Shown piece after piece: positions 12,533 through 23,989 of a stretch of DNA of 64,000 nt. The stretch lies in the NCBI GenBank assembly GCA_023362775.1, contig JALMGJ010000003.1, positions 78,474,355-78,538,354 of the forward strand, in the 5' to 3' direction. The notes below the pieces were generated by a model. The model did no database searches. It worked only from the letters and a program-made list of their open reading frames with translations, and was not told the origin of the DNA. How positions within the stretch are numbered: the stretch's first letter is position 1; the number at the start of each line of letters is the position of its first letter. The translations under genes were made by a program, and so were the position numbers. Source of the stretch: Charina bottae (lineage: Eukaryota; Chordata; Lepidosauria; Squamata; Charinaidae).

Positions 12533-12568
<36 letters not shown>
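12400..12568. repeat. Self-complementary (TATG)(GT)(AT)(CA) microsatellite
   Basis: TATG units pass into GT, then AT, then GT, AT and finally CA units. The central GT-AT-CA stretch (about 12476-12568) is a long imperfect palindrome that could extrude a cruciform. Open frames here are artefacts. Confidence 0.93.
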
Positions 12569-13766
12569 TAAAACCATTTAAAATATCTAAAACTCTAAAA
12601 AGCCTGAAAGGGCCTCTAAAAGAGTAAGTGATCTAAAAGGTGTGATCTTTCCACACCAGCTGGCAAGATCAAGAAAGCAAGATTACACCAACTTTGCTGA
12701 GTATCTCTAATGCTAGTCTTGGGATAAATAACAGAATCTTCGAAACTGCAAGAGGAATGTCCAACCCTCATTTTTACTGTTCATTAAGGCTGAGTTTCTA
12801 TGAATGTTTTGAATGCTTTTTCCCAGCTTTTTTGTCATATGAGCTGAGTTGCTCTTTATAAGATAAGCTAACAATGGACTCACTTTCTATCTCTCCTTCT
12901 AAATTAGAGAAGCCCCCTTTAAACTGTAATAAAGGCTTGCAGTCTGTCCATTTGGAAGGCCTCACCAATCATATGAGCATGTGCATATTCATGTGTGAGA
13001 GAGAAAGTGTGTGTAATATGTAGTGTACTATATGTATATTTGCATGTGCAAGGAAGGGAGGAGGGAAGATGGGGTAAATGCCTTTCACCTGGTTTGAGAA
13101 AAAGTAAGGGAATGACAATTAAGTATTTCCCTTCCTATTCAAAATCAACATCCAAACTGGTTTAATCCCCAGAGAAGAAAAGATTTGGAAACCCTGTGCT
13201 TTTTCCACTATATGTGTGTGTATGGAGGGGGTATGGGGGAGAAAGGATAACTAATGGCAGAAAAAATGAAATTAAATTGAACCTTCATCTCCCTTTCTTG
13301 AGTCCTACTTCTGGACATAATAACTGTGGGAAAAGTCAAACAATTGCATGGTACACCTAGTTTTGCTTAGAGACACATTCCTGGTAGGAAAATGTACAGT
13401 CATAGAATGGAAGATTGGTAATTCTTACCTTTTTTAAAAACAAAACTGTAATAACCATCAATAACCACAATAACTAATTGTGAAACTACTTGGATCAGGC
13501 ATGGTTCTGACACAATATAGGGTGAAGATGTATATTTCACATAGGCTTCAATTTATGCTCAGCCTTTGGCTCTTTCCATTGGAGTAAGGAAGTACAAATA
13601 AGAAAAAACGTTTTATGGGTCCTCCTCTTCAGGTTTCAGGCCAGGTACATATGTCCTATTCCAGAATACTCCAGCAGTCTCCATTCTGACCTCCAATATC
13701 CTCACAATCCTCACAATTTTCTGTTGTGTCCTTGGCCCATATAAGGGTAAGGTATCTAATAAGTGT

Positions 13767-13793
13767 TATACCCCTACAAACTGTAGGGGTATA
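13767..13793. repeat. Perfect 12-bp inverted repeat with 3-nt loop
   Basis: TATACCCCTACA, loop AAC, then TGTAGGGGTATA: an exact hairpin. No T-run follows it and no gene is adjacent, so no role is assigned. It may be the relic of a small MITE. Confidence 0.8.
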
Positions 13794-14659
13794 GCAAGAT
13801 TTTGTCATATCCTAATGTGTTGGATGGTGCCATATTTGTTAAAGGGTGACACCTGACCATCAGTATAGTGGATTTTGTACTGTACCTTTCCAAAAAATTG
13901 AATATTAAGTACCATATCTTGTGGTTATAGGAAGAGAATTGGAATTGATATATTGTATTTGAGAAGAAAAAAAAATCCCTCACGATGCAAACTTTTTTGA
14001 GCTCCTGTTCTGAAAAAAGTTGCAAACTTGATTCAAGGGATGGGTAAAGAGATTAAAGGGCAAAGAAATAAGGGAAGGGATGATGAATAAATGGTAACAT
14101 GGGTGGAGGGGAATGGAAAATGTAAAAACTAAAAAAAAGAGAAAGGAAGTAGGTTATGTATTGCCACATCACTGTGCAATCTGGCCATAATAAGAGACAA
14201 TTCCTCTTGGGGCTGAATAATCTTCTGCTGTGTCCTTCTATCTACCAGTGGCCTCATGTGAGAACAGGCATTTTAGCATGCCAGAGACCAGACTTCAGAG
14301 AAGTCTGCTTAGTCCTTGTGTAAGATCCAAAGCGACACATCACTGCTGGCAAAGAGTTACTGCAAGCTCCCTGTGATCAGTTAATTAGCTTTCTGCGCTA
14401 TTACCATGTCGTCATGGTGAATTTCTCCACTCCTCCGATCAGAGGCAGGAGAATAGAAAGAAGCTGTAATTACAGTGAATCTCATTAGAAACTGCTTCAT
14501 CTAATCAGTCTCCTGCACATCATGAGTACATGCCAAGTTCATCACCTATAAACCATGCAGTTTATAAAAGAAAAAAAGAAAAAAGACCATGTTATGACCT
14601 TATATGGAAAGGCAGGGATAGAGAGCATGTTGTTAGATTCTGAGAAATGTTGGTTTACC

Positions 14660-14665
14660 AGATTA

Positions 14666-14696
<31 letters not shown>

Positions 14697-14745
14697 GAAT
14701 TTTGCCACTGCCCATCTCCCCCAAAAAGAGGACTCTGGGCGGTTA
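14660..14745 (-). mobile_element. 3' tail of an L2/CR1-type LINE
   Basis: An antisense tail with (TTTA)n then GCCACTGCCCATCTCCCCCA and ACTCTGGGCGGTTAT. The minus-strand reading is the common tail GCCCAGAGTCC...GGGGGAGATGGGCAG followed by TAAA units. Only the terminus is present. Confidence 0.65.
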
Positions 14746-15024
14746 TACGGACAATTAGATGATATAGTGAATTAGAAAGAGTTCTTAAATATAACCATAC
14801 ATTTAGCAGAGGGTAATCTATTCTGAACTTTTCCTTGATCTGCATATTGAAAAAAAAATCTGAAAAAATTCCCTTGAGATACAGATGTTGTTTTATAAAT
14901 TCTAATGGTGGTATATTCCACAAAGAAGGAAATATGAAGATAGATAAATAATATGTGACTTAGGTGCCCACAAGAGAATCACTTGGATGACAAACTATGA
15001 AGAATGTGAAAGGACGCTTAGCAT

Positions 15025-15630
15025 TTGGCAGGTGACCAGGTGGACTGGTCTTATCTGGCCTTGGATGTCTGGAAGGGTGAGGATGGTTTAGGGTGGCATT
15101 GGTCTGTGGCAGGAGTTAGCTGGCAGGTTTTGGCAAAGTCCAGGCAGTGTCCTGCAGCTGCAGCAACATGCCCAGAGGACAGGAACCATCTTTTCTTATT
15201 GGTGATTCTGTGTCTGGAAGGAGAAGGTGGCCATTTCCATACCTCAAAGGGATCTGATGCTACTACTGTGGCCAGATGGACTGGGTTTCAGAGACTTTGC
15301 AGCCCTTTGGAAGTTATGGCACTCTGCCTCCTAGAAGAGCAATTGGATCTTGGACTGATGGTTGGGAGGGAGATTGGTACTGGGGTGAAGGTTGATTGTG
15401 CGGCACAATGGTGGAGGAAGGGTTGGGACTTGAGCCATCTATTTCACCCCCTTCCTGGGTGGGAGTTGGAAGGGGAAGTAGCGGCTTGCTTTAGGTTGGT
15501 GAGGTTGTATGCTTGTTGCCCTATCTATGATGAATATGGAGGGAGAGGGAGTGGTTGGGTTTTGAAGGTAAGCGGACAGGGGGCTGATTTAGAGGTGCAG
15601 AGTGTATGGTCAGAAGTACCCTGGTACTAA
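15025..15630 (+). other. Unrecognised 201-codon open frame in GC-richer DNA
   Basis: A long open frame in Trp/Gly-rich sequence directly upstream of an old L2/CR1 fragment. I do not recognise any domain. The composition is G-rich and unlike the surrounding AT-rich intron, and it lies 5' of the LINE fragment in the same orientation. The simplest reading is the 5' part of that LINE or another repeat, not a host gene. Confidence 0.3.
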
Positions 15631-15954
15631 CCTGCCATCTGAATGGGGAGGATTTGTGGTTGGCTTGTAAATGGGACTCTTGATGGCTGAGGGGAGGGAG
15701 CAGGGGGTGGGGACCCTGCTCAGGATGACCCTATTGACTTCTAGATCAGGAGGAATCGGTGGAGCATCTGAGGGCTTGCTGTGTCAGCCCCACTAGATAG
15801 ACCAGACCATGAAATCAACTCCATATGATGTCTACAACTACTTTTATTGTGATTGGCTATAATAACAGAATCTTGCAAGTCTGATTTTGATGTACCTCCT
15901 CCTCCTTCTTATAGTTCAGTGAATTAGGGAGGTGTCTTTCTCAGCCACTTCTGA

Positions 15955-16625
15955 ATGTTACCTGGATGTTATGGACTTAAAAAATGTTTTAGCCTTTGCT
16001 TCATTGGCAGCAGAGTCTGCATATCTCCATCAAGTTCATATTCCTTACTCTCTAAAAGCTGTGAGGACTATTCTCAACACCTGGTAGATAAAATTGCTCA
16101 GGTTTCCTCTAAGTTGAACTCCATCTGGGCAAGTCCTATGGAGGTGGTTTCAGAGCTAATGGTGTACCCCCTCCTCAAGAGACCATCCTTGGATTCAGCT
16201 GATCTGGATAACTTTTGCCCTTCAGTTTCAGAGGGCTCTGGAGGAAGCTGATTATCTGGACTGTTTTCAGTCTGGATACAGGCTGGGGTATGGTACAGGG
16301 ATGGCTTTGGGCACACCTGTCAGTTACATGTGGCAATCTCTGGATGGGGGTGGTGCCTCCATCCTGACTTTCTTGATCTCTTGGTGGTCTTTGATATCAT
16401 TGACCATGGTATCCTGACCAGGCTTTTTCTCCAGGCATTTGAGTCCAGTTGAGTGGAATCTCCTTTTCATTGTTTAATTATCATATTTGGTTGCCATTTT
16501 ATACTTTATATATTGGTTGTTGTTTAATGTTGTATGGTTATTTTTTTCTCTTTATTGCTTACTTTATTGTATACTGCCCAGAGTCACATTGTTGGGTGAC
16601 CCTATACACCCATTAAATACATACA
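15955..16625 (+). pseudogene. Decayed L2/CR1-clade LINE, reverse transcriptase fragment and tail
   Basis: Reading across several frameshifts, the plus strand gives a reverse-transcriptase-like start (VSELMVYPLLKRPSLD, then FQSGYRLGYGT and LDGGGASILTFL). The 3' end has TACTGCCCAGAGTCACATTG, then GGGTGACCC and a (CATA)n-like tail. These are the landmarks of L2-type elements: the QSGFRPGHGT-like motif and the CCCAGAGTCA tail. The copy is old, with many stops, and lacks the YADD region. Confidence 0.6.
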
Positions 16626-17449
16626 TGCATGTCCCTTTCTGATACCCAGGAATAGCAGAAAGAGTACTACTCAAAGATATTAAAGTATGTTTTGGTTTTT
16701 TTATGCTAACAAATTATGTGATACCATTGTTTGTCATGTTGGCCAACAGAGCTAATGAAAGGCATGTAACCAGTATGAGCTCTGCAAATGTCAGTGCTGC
16801 ATCCCAGCATCAGTTGAGAGAGCTCCTGCATAACTTCAGATTAAAAAAAAGTTATTTGAGAAGCAAATACCATAAAGAAGAAACCTTCTCTATAGATAAG
16901 AAATGAAAAACTTGCTGTAATGTAACTATGCACATTCCTTCTTATCTGTTCCAAAGGTATAAATGAACTCTGTCCTATTAGATAAGAAGATACTAAATCG
17001 GTTAAATCAAGTCTACTCATTAACATGTCATTCCTTATCTCCCCTTTCCAATTCAGGCATAAAGTGGGCGCTGGAATATTCTGTCTCTTCAGATGCTGTA
17101 GAAAGCAGAACTAATATGAAAGGTCTCAGTAATTCAGCTTTGGAATTGTTGGTTATATTGCAGGCAAATTGTAAAGCATCAGCAAGTGGCATGCAAATCT
17201 TCACTCCCTGTATCCGATTAACTTGCATTAAGTCCAGGGTAGGGGGAACAGCCAAAAGGTGAATTCTGGCTTTCCATTTCCTTCCTGAGTTAGGTCCTTA
17301 AATGTCCTATTTCTTTCCAAGTAGATATTAAAACCAGAGTATATGACCAACCACCCTACCACTTTTGCTATAAATTTGCTACTTATACTGTATTTATGTT
17401 CCATTTTATTTTCATCAGGAAATGTAATGTATACACAGAATTCCAACAT

Positions 17450-17724
17450 CAGAGCTTTCCAAACTTTTCATGTTGGTGACACACTTTTTAGACATTCATC
17501 ATTTCGCGACACACTCTTACAGCAGAGCATCAATTCGTGACACACTCTTACAGCAGGGCACAAGGCAGGCACTAGGACCTGTGCGGAATCACAGCAGGTT
17601 TGGAGGCAGCAAGGCACAAGGCAGGCCCTAGGACCTGCGCGGAATCCTGGCAGGGCTCAGAGGCAGCAGCCGCCGCGACACACCCGACACACCCGTGTCC
17701 CGACACACAGTTTGGAAAGCTCTG
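17450..17724. mobile_element. hAT-type MITE, family 1 copy A
   Basis: Terminal inverted repeats CAGAGCTTTCCAAAC and GTTTGGAAAGCTCTG bound a 275-bp element with no coding capacity. The flanks TCCAACAT and TCCTACAT form an 8-bp target-site duplication with one mismatch. Repeated CGACACAC units lie near the ends. The 8-bp duplication and CAG-start termini are hAT hallmarks. Confidence 0.85.
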
Positions 17725-19814
17725 TCCTACATGGTCTACAGACCCCTGGCATCCACAGTGTATGTGTGCCTGTGCATCAAAACAGGGAAGATGATGGGCA
17801 CAAAGTTGAAATGCAAGCCCCACCCCTTTTGCAACGTTGATGTACATATGAACAAAGGGGATGGTTCTTGCATCATGACACCATGGCCACAATCTTACCT
17901 GCTTTGATCCTCATCTAGCCGATGCTGCTGTTTCAGTCTGAGTCTGACTTAGGAACATAGGAAGCTGCCTTGACACTGACACTGCCAGAAATAAAACTTG
18001 GAATTTTCTGTTTGATAAACTCACCTAACCAGCTTCATAAAGACTTTTGCATGGTATGTCTTTGGACTATTGCCATGGATATTACAGAAAATATTAATCC
18101 AGGGTGTCTTCTTTTTTTTATGATTCATTTTGTCACCAGAGCACTGCATGCTTATTAAACGTTCTTATTTTGGACTTTTATGCTTTCTTGAAATTCCTAA
18201 TTCAACTGCATTGTATAGAGATTGTTGCCCAACAGTTATTACTGTTCTTTGTAGTTTGCAGAAGAAGTCTCAAACCCTAATTTTTATTATAACAACAAAT
18301 ACAACAAAGTAATTAGTACATATGTTATTCTGTCATAACATTTATTGTTACATATACTGTATACTGCTTGATATTTTGAAGTAAAGTGGTCTGTATTAAT
18401 ATTATATTTGAAGCTTTTTATTTCCACATTTTTTCTCAAAGTATGAACAATCCAAATGTCTTGAAGGAGAGGACAGATTAGTGTGCTGGTCCTACGGTCT
18501 TATTCCAACCTCCAATCTGTATTGGAGACCCTGTTCCATCCATGGAGCACTCACATAATTGAGGACCCAGGTTTTATAACTTAAGGAGAACTTTCATGGA
18601 CAGTAGAGGCTCTTCACTACAGATGGTTGCCCTCTATCTACATGTGAAGAATGATGTACTGTAAAAGGGCTGACCTAGTATACTTATAACACTTGGATTG
18701 ACTATGCTTCCTAGAGGAAAATTTCTTCAAGAGGTAAAAGTTGAATTATAACCTGGGTATTTTAGTGAAATCAATTTGTGCCCATATTAAGATTTTAGAG
18801 GAAGATAATTTCTGTTTCCATGATTCTATATTGAACATTAGTTAAATTAATCCAAGCAGTTTACCCTATAGATCTTTATAAAACCTGGACAGACTTTGTC
18901 ATATTGTGAAAATTCTGAATTGTATCACGGATATAAAACCATACTCATACATTGCCCAATGGTCTCCATTATAAAGACAAAGGATTGGGTGCAAAATTAA
19001 TCGTTGTTAGAGGAGACCCAGTGAACATTAAGTTAGTATTGACTACTTGAATCCTCTGATTTCAATCAGTCTGCTCTACAAGTCTTATTGACCTGACATT
19101 ATTTTATATAACTGATTATGTACAGCAGAAGGTTATTTTATTCATAGATATTTAATTGATCACCACTGTAGCATGTCATTCATACAAATGCACAAAATTA
19201 GACTACTGTATATAAATTAATGGTACTGCAAGTTTAAGTAGACATGACAAAAATGTAGTAAGGCTTTTTTGGTAAGAAGTAACAAAAGAGACTTATTTTT
19301 ACCACTTTAAAAGAATAGAGAAACTGAAACATAGATTTGTGAGTTCCAAAACACAAGAAAAGTAAAGCTTCATTCTTAATTTCTGTCACTCAACCCTTTT
19401 TCGATCACGCTGGGTGGCAGGCATACCTTCTGCTTTCATAGTTACAATAACAATAAGAGAATTGAAAGACATGTCTGTTTTTTTTTTCTTTTTTCTCTCA
19501 CTCTCTTTTAATTTTGTGCTGAGAAAAAAGGGTTAGAGAGCATGTAAAGGGATTTGAACAACAGAATATGCTTGGGACTTGGGGTAGAGGCAGGATTTTG
19601 ATATACGGAATATAAAGCAATAGATAAAAGTAATCAGCATAAACTCAGTTCATTGTTATGAGTATTAATCACAATCAGCAACAGCATAGTTTAAGGTGAT
19701 TTATTAGAGGTTGGGTGTTTAAAGCTGGTGTGGCTTTAACATTGCCTGTGGAAGCACAGTGAAGTTTATTTAGAACATATACTCATATAAACTCACCCCC
19801 CCAAGCCCTCTTAC

Positions 19815-19951
19815 CCATAAAACTCGCAGGTCTGATTACCCAGCAATACCGACACACTGCTGCCAGCTCCCAGAAAATGGCCAGTAATGGTCACCATAGT
19901 CCCTCCTGATTCTGGTCCACGGCTGGGACTCAAATAACTCACAGCAGGATT
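19815..19951 (-). CDS. PLXNA2: Plexin-A2 internal exon, second IPT/TIG domain, N-terminal part
   Basis: It encodes 45 codons plus two bases, from [18 protein letters not shown] to QTCEFY. The glycine-rich GPESGGT loop followed by [12 protein letters not shown] is the typical start of an IPT/TIG fold. NQT is a possible N-glycosylation site, which suits an extracellular domain. The acceptor is a pyrimidine tract ending CCCAAG, and the donor is GTAAGA after GG (phase 2). The split Gly codon is completed by the first base of the next exon. The longest open frame here reads a different frame, so an ORF finder alone would mistranslate this exon. Confidence 0.93.
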
Positions 19952-20212
19952 CTTGGGAAGGAAAACAAAACAAAACAAAATAAAACAAGTTCAATTGTTT
20001 TGCTGTGATGTTATTCCAGTTGACTGTACAGCAAGACAAGAGGGATCTTTAGGTGCAGGCCTGAAATAGATGAACATATAAACCTAGCACTAGTTAATTG
20101 GTTACTTTTTATTATGGTCACTGACCAGATTGGAAAACTTAACAAAGTAGATTTGTCTCTGTTTCAAGTAAAATAAAATACAAATGTAAAATTGTAACAA
20201 CAACACCTAGGT

Positions 20213-20780
20213 CAGGGGTCAGCAACCTTTTTGGCACCAGGAACCACTTCCGTGGGAAAAAATTTTCCAAGGACCGGGGGGTGGGGTTTGCAGGTGGCAG
20301 CCAATCGCGTGGGCTGGTGGGCAGGGTTTGCAGGTGGGAGCATTACATTTATCGTGCACTTTATTTCTAGGGGTCCCCGGCCCCCAGCCCACGTGATTGG
20401 CTCCCGCCTTCAAACCCTGCCCCCCCGGCAGGCGCTACTGGCGAGGCTTTTCACCTCCCTGCCGCTCGGTGCGTTTTTTTGTGGAACCGAGGGCATTTTC
20501 AGGGTCCCTAGAGCCTGCCCTTTCGAAGGGGCACCCCAGTGCGGTGTGGAGCAGACTTCCCCCCCTTTTGCTACCCGCGGTTTTTTCGGCCCCTACCGAG
20601 GTAGCTTGGGTGCGCCTCCGGCTCCCCGTTGCACAGCTGATCGGCGTGGAGATTTTCCACCCCAGGGCACCCCCCACCATCACTTTTTGTGGTGATCTGA
20701 GGCTTTTTCGCCTCGCAACCACAGCTTTTCTTGGCAGAGCGCCACTGTCGCGAGGCGAAAATTGGGGCCTTCTCCACAAA
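20213..20780. mobile_element. hAT-like terminus followed by a GC-rich block
   Basis: It begins CAGGGGTCAGCAACCTTTTT, then CCGTGGGAAAA and GGACCGGGGG, a terminus typical of vertebrate hAT MITEs. The next 500 bases are markedly GC- and CpG-rich compared with the intron. No matching right terminus or 8-bp duplication is visible, so the element is truncated or chimeric and the right limit is approximate. Confidence 0.5.
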
Positions 20781-21539
20781 GGCACAATCTTACTCATATA
20801 GTGAAGTGCATCTTTCTCCAACCTTCTGTTTGGACTATTTTTGATAGCAATTACCAAGATTCCCATCTACTGTAACTGGCTGAGACATTTGGCAGCTTTA
20901 GTCCAACACATCTGGAGGACGTAAAGTTGGTGTGAGAATGTGTAGACAGTACTAGTGCTTTCATTTTATTTTGTGCATACAGATTAATCTGTTTAATTCT
21001 TGGATGTGCCATTTGTATACGAAGCATGCTATTTTCTAGAGACAAATATCAAGGATGTGACAGAACAAAACATCCACCAACTGTCTAACAATTGAAGACA
21101 AATTGTACTGCAAAGTATAGCAATAACAATATCACCAGACTTTGAAAATTTCAGAAGGAAGCTTAAGATATTGGTTATATTCTCATCTATACTACAAATC
21201 CATAGATGAAGACCAGAAAGGGAAAGAAATATACTGAAAGTCAATGACTGGCTATGCAAATGGAGTCAACAGGATAGTTACTGGAAACATGGTCCGGGGT
21301 ATCTAGACGATGGACTACTCAAAAGAACTGGTGAAAATATGTTTAGCCAAAGTATAAAGAGCTTCTAGGAATATTTAAATGGAATATTGGGGGGAGTAGA
21401 AATGGAAACCCTGAAGTAAGAATCTCAGATGAAAACTTATGAATTTTTAAAAATGGCCAGTGGTGTTAAAATGGGTTCTCTTAAACTACTCAGAGAAAAA
21501 TCAGAAAGAACATTGATTCATACAATTCATGCTGTTTTT

Positions 21540-22440
21540 GTCTATGCCTTAATGATCAGCATATGATATGAAAATAATATGAGGTTGGTTTAATAGGTAT
21601 AACAGAAACCTGATGGAATGAATCCTATGACTGGAATATGGCAGTATTGAAAGTATTTGTTCAAATAGAACAAAAACAATTGAAAAGAAGAACTGAACTG
21701 TATGATAAAATATCAATTCCTGTTCAGAAGTTCAAATGTAGACAGCATTTGAGTTAAAATAAATGGAGGAACAAATAAAAACTATACTTTTGTTGGTGTC
21801 TAATACCACCCTTTGAATCAAAAAGAAGATGTGTGTTATCCATTCTGGAAGCAAATTGTATATATTTCAAAGAAATATGACTTTGCCTGATGGAAAATTT
21901 TAATTACCCCAAAATCTGTTGGAAGATAAATTCTGCCAACCATGTTCTTTTCATGAAATTCCTGATTCGTCCTGCTGACAACTTTTTCCTTTGGGTAGTG
22001 GAAGTAGGATAAGAGGATCAGCTATCCTGGACTAGATAGTACTACGTAAAGGAAGACTTAGTTGAGGAAGTGCATGAAACAGGAACACTGGGGAAAAGTG
22101 ATCATGTGATGCTAGAGCTCTTAATTTTTAAGGGGAAAATTTTGGCCAGTCAGACATGTATCTTGGACTTTTAAAAAGCAGATTTGAATGAATTCAGAAC
22201 AATGATAGTTAGAATCCCATGGCAGGAGAACCTAAAAACTTTTCTAACAGTAAGAGCAGTATGATAGTAGAGAATAATTGCATAGAGAAATTGTGGCTGT
22301 GCTTCATTAGATAAGTTCCAGTGAAGGTTAAGCAGCCACCTGTCTTGGAGGCTTTCATGTGGATTCGGCATTGAGCAGAGAGTTGGCCTCAATAGCCTAG
22401 ACACCCTCTTCCAATAGGTTTTATGGGAAGCATACTACTG
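21540..22440 (+). pseudogene. Old CR1 LINE with internal deletion
   Basis: Translation across frameshifts gives pieces like ITETWWNESYDWN and LGKSDHVMLELLIFK, close to the endonuclease domain of CR1 ORF2, in which a conserved Ser-Asp-His lies near the end. The segment at about 22300-22440 (GGCTTTCATGTGGATTC, then GAGTTGGCCTCAATAGCC) resembles the CR1 3' end. The reverse transcriptase region is missing between them. It is too decayed to be functional. Confidence 0.55.
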
Positions 22441-22552
22441 TGGGGAGACTAAAATTCTGCTTGAACTGTTTAGAGGAAGGGCATCTAACAAAGAAGCTTA
22501 AGAAAATATATCCTAAATGTCACTCACCATGTATGTGATTATTGTCGTAAAC

Positions 22553-22812
22553 TAATTAATTAATTAATTAATTTTATTTTCTATCCCACCATTATTATTT
22601 TTATAAATAACTCAAGGCAGCGAACACACTTAATACTCCTTCCTCCTCCTGTTTTCCCCACAACAACAACCCTGTGAGGTGAGTTGGGCTGAGAGAGAGT
22701 GACTGGCCCAAGTTCACCAAGCCAGCTTTCATGCCTAAGGTGGGACTAGAACTCATGGTCTCCTGGTTTCTAGCCTGGTGCCTGAACCACTAGACCAAAC
22801 TGGCTCTTCCCA
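22553..22812 (-). mobile_element. Second SINE family, LINE-tail version
   Basis: The minus strand has the GAGCCAGTTTGGTCTAGTGG head and the GTGACC/CTCTCTCAGCCCAACTC core shared with the other copies. The 3' part differs: CCCTGTGAGG region, then ACAACAACAACCC-type sequence, CTTGAGTTATTTATAAAAAT and GGTGGGATAGAAAATAAAAT. This tail looks L2/CR1-like rather than BovB-like. (TTAA)n repeats lie at the 3' end. Confidence 0.7.
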
Positions 22813-23018
22813 CTAGACCAAAATGACTTTCCCTCTTACATGTAGAAGCAAACCCCTTTGTTTCAGCATTTGATAACATCACTGTGAGAGCCAGTGGTTA
22901 AGGCATCAGGATAGAAACCGGGAGACCAAGAGTTCTAGTCCTGCCTTAGGCACAAAGCCAGCTGGGTGACCTTGGGCCAGTCACTTTCTCTCAGCCATAG
23001 GAAGGAGGCAATGGAAAA

Positions 23019-23202
23019 ATGTCTATGAAGGTTCTCAGTCATCCAGGTGGAATTGTCTGTAGCTTGAATCATGTCAACTGGATTTCTATTTTCTCAGTGG
23101 AAAAGTTTCGCTCCTTATCCAAGACTGAAGAAGCTTCTTGGATAAGGAGCGAAACGTTTCCACTGAGAAAATAGAAATCCAGTTGACATGATTCAAGCTA
23201 CA
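23019..23202 (+). mobile_element. Minimal fold-back Penelope-like insertion
   Basis: A 184-bp insertion between 12-bp direct repeats GGCAATGGAAAA (23007-23018 and 23203-23214). It begins with the leader GTCTATGAAGGTTCTCAGTC, the same as in the element at 9294-10004. It then has an inverted arm (23057-23123), a 13-base spacer and the direct arm (23137-23203, overlapping the repeat by a base). The arms are 67 bp with one mismatch. It holds no coding sequence. Confidence 0.85.
23125..23160 (+). ncRNA. Hammerhead-ribozyme-like motif in the minimal Penelope insertion
   Basis: CTGAAGA, then a hairpin GCTTCTT/AAGGAGC with loop GGAT (one G-U pair), then GAAACGTTTC. It matches the motif at 9891-9926 except for one base in stem II. 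Here it spans the spacer and the start of the direct arm, so the 5' box lies outside the inverted repeat. Activity is unproven. Confidence 0.45.
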
Positions 23203-23403
23203 GGCAATGGAAAACCACTTCTGAAAAACCTTGCCAAGAAAACTGCAGGGACTTGTCCAGGCAAAAAAAAGTCACTGTAGAATATTCTACATTCTTGGTG
23301 ACAGATGACCATGTATGTATGCTTGCAAACATATATAAACCTAAGAATGTTATTAACTCTGTCAGGTTTGAAAAACCATATTATTTTAAAGATGGTAAGA
23401 ATA

Positions 23404-23633
23404 AAGGCACCAGGCTAGAAACTAGGAGATTGTGACTCCTAGTCCTGCCTTAGGCCAGCTGGATGAGAAAGAAGGACTCTCTCAGTCCTGGAAAGAAGGA
23501 CTCTCTCACGACTCTCTCCCAGGACACTCTCAGTCCTAGAAAGAAGAAGGCAATGGCAAATCACTTCTGAAAATGCTAGCAAGATAACCGCATGGACTTG
23601 TCTAGGCATGATTCTACTGTAGATTGTCTTGAA

Positions 23634-23702
<69 letters not shown>

Positions 23703-23714
23703 CCCCCCCCCCCC
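23404..23714 (+). mobile_element. 5'-truncated SINE of the second family with a (TC)n-C tail
   Basis: Starts inside the head (AAAGGCACCAGGCTAGAAAC). The core carries an internal repeated GAAAGAAGGACTCTCTC-like unit, expanded relative to its relatives. It then runs through GGCAATGGCAAATCACTTCT to GGACTTGTCTAGGCA. From about 23636 a long (TC)n tract ends in about 15 C residues. Confidence 0.65.
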
Positions 23715-23989
23715 GTGTGATTTTCTTACATAAAAATACAGGAGTGGTTTACCACTGCTTTCTCTTGCACAGTATTAATTGATGCCTTTGCCATTGTCAC
23801 TAAAAAGATCATCTGCCTTCAACATCTTCCTATATTGCTGCTACCCAATATACAGTAGGTGCTTGTTTGCTTTAGCTGGGCAACTGGGATGCCTTTCACA
23901 CCTTTGGTGACTCTGCTGGGAATACATACTCTTGGCATACACTCCAGATAGTTTTCACTCATCCTGTCCTGGAACATCTCATTGTCCTC

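Larger units (their letters stand above)
11701..19814 (-). other. PLXNA2 intron, 8.1 kb
   Basis: Carries two LINE tails, a GT/AT/CA block, an old L2/CR1 fragment and a hAT MITE, listed separately. I see nothing definable in 12600-13760, 13800-14650, 16630-17440 and 17740-19810, which are AT-rich. Confidence 0.7.
22885..23270 (+). mobile_element. Second SINE family, copy split by a Penelope-like insertion
   Basis: The head GAGAGCCAGTGGTTAAGGC and core run to GGAGGCAATGGAAAA at 23018. The sequence resumes at 23203 with GGCAATGGAAAACCACTTCT, then CCTTGCCAAGAAAACTGCAG and GGACTTGTCCAGGCA. The 184-bp interruption is the fold-back element at 23019-23202. The SINE must be older than that insertion. 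Confidence 0.85.

Noticed and set aside
12176..12627. Open frames of 133-143 codons with Cys/Val and Tyr/Ile/His repeats
   Set aside because: They arise from GT/AT/CA repeats; no conserved protein is encoded.
15025..15630. 201-codon frame as a host gene
   Set aside because: No recognised domain or splice context, and it lies next to a LINE fragment in the same orientation.
20231..20866. Overlapping 130-150 codon frames on both strands
   Set aside because: GC-rich sequence has few stops by chance; the block starts with a hAT-like terminus and no domain is seen.
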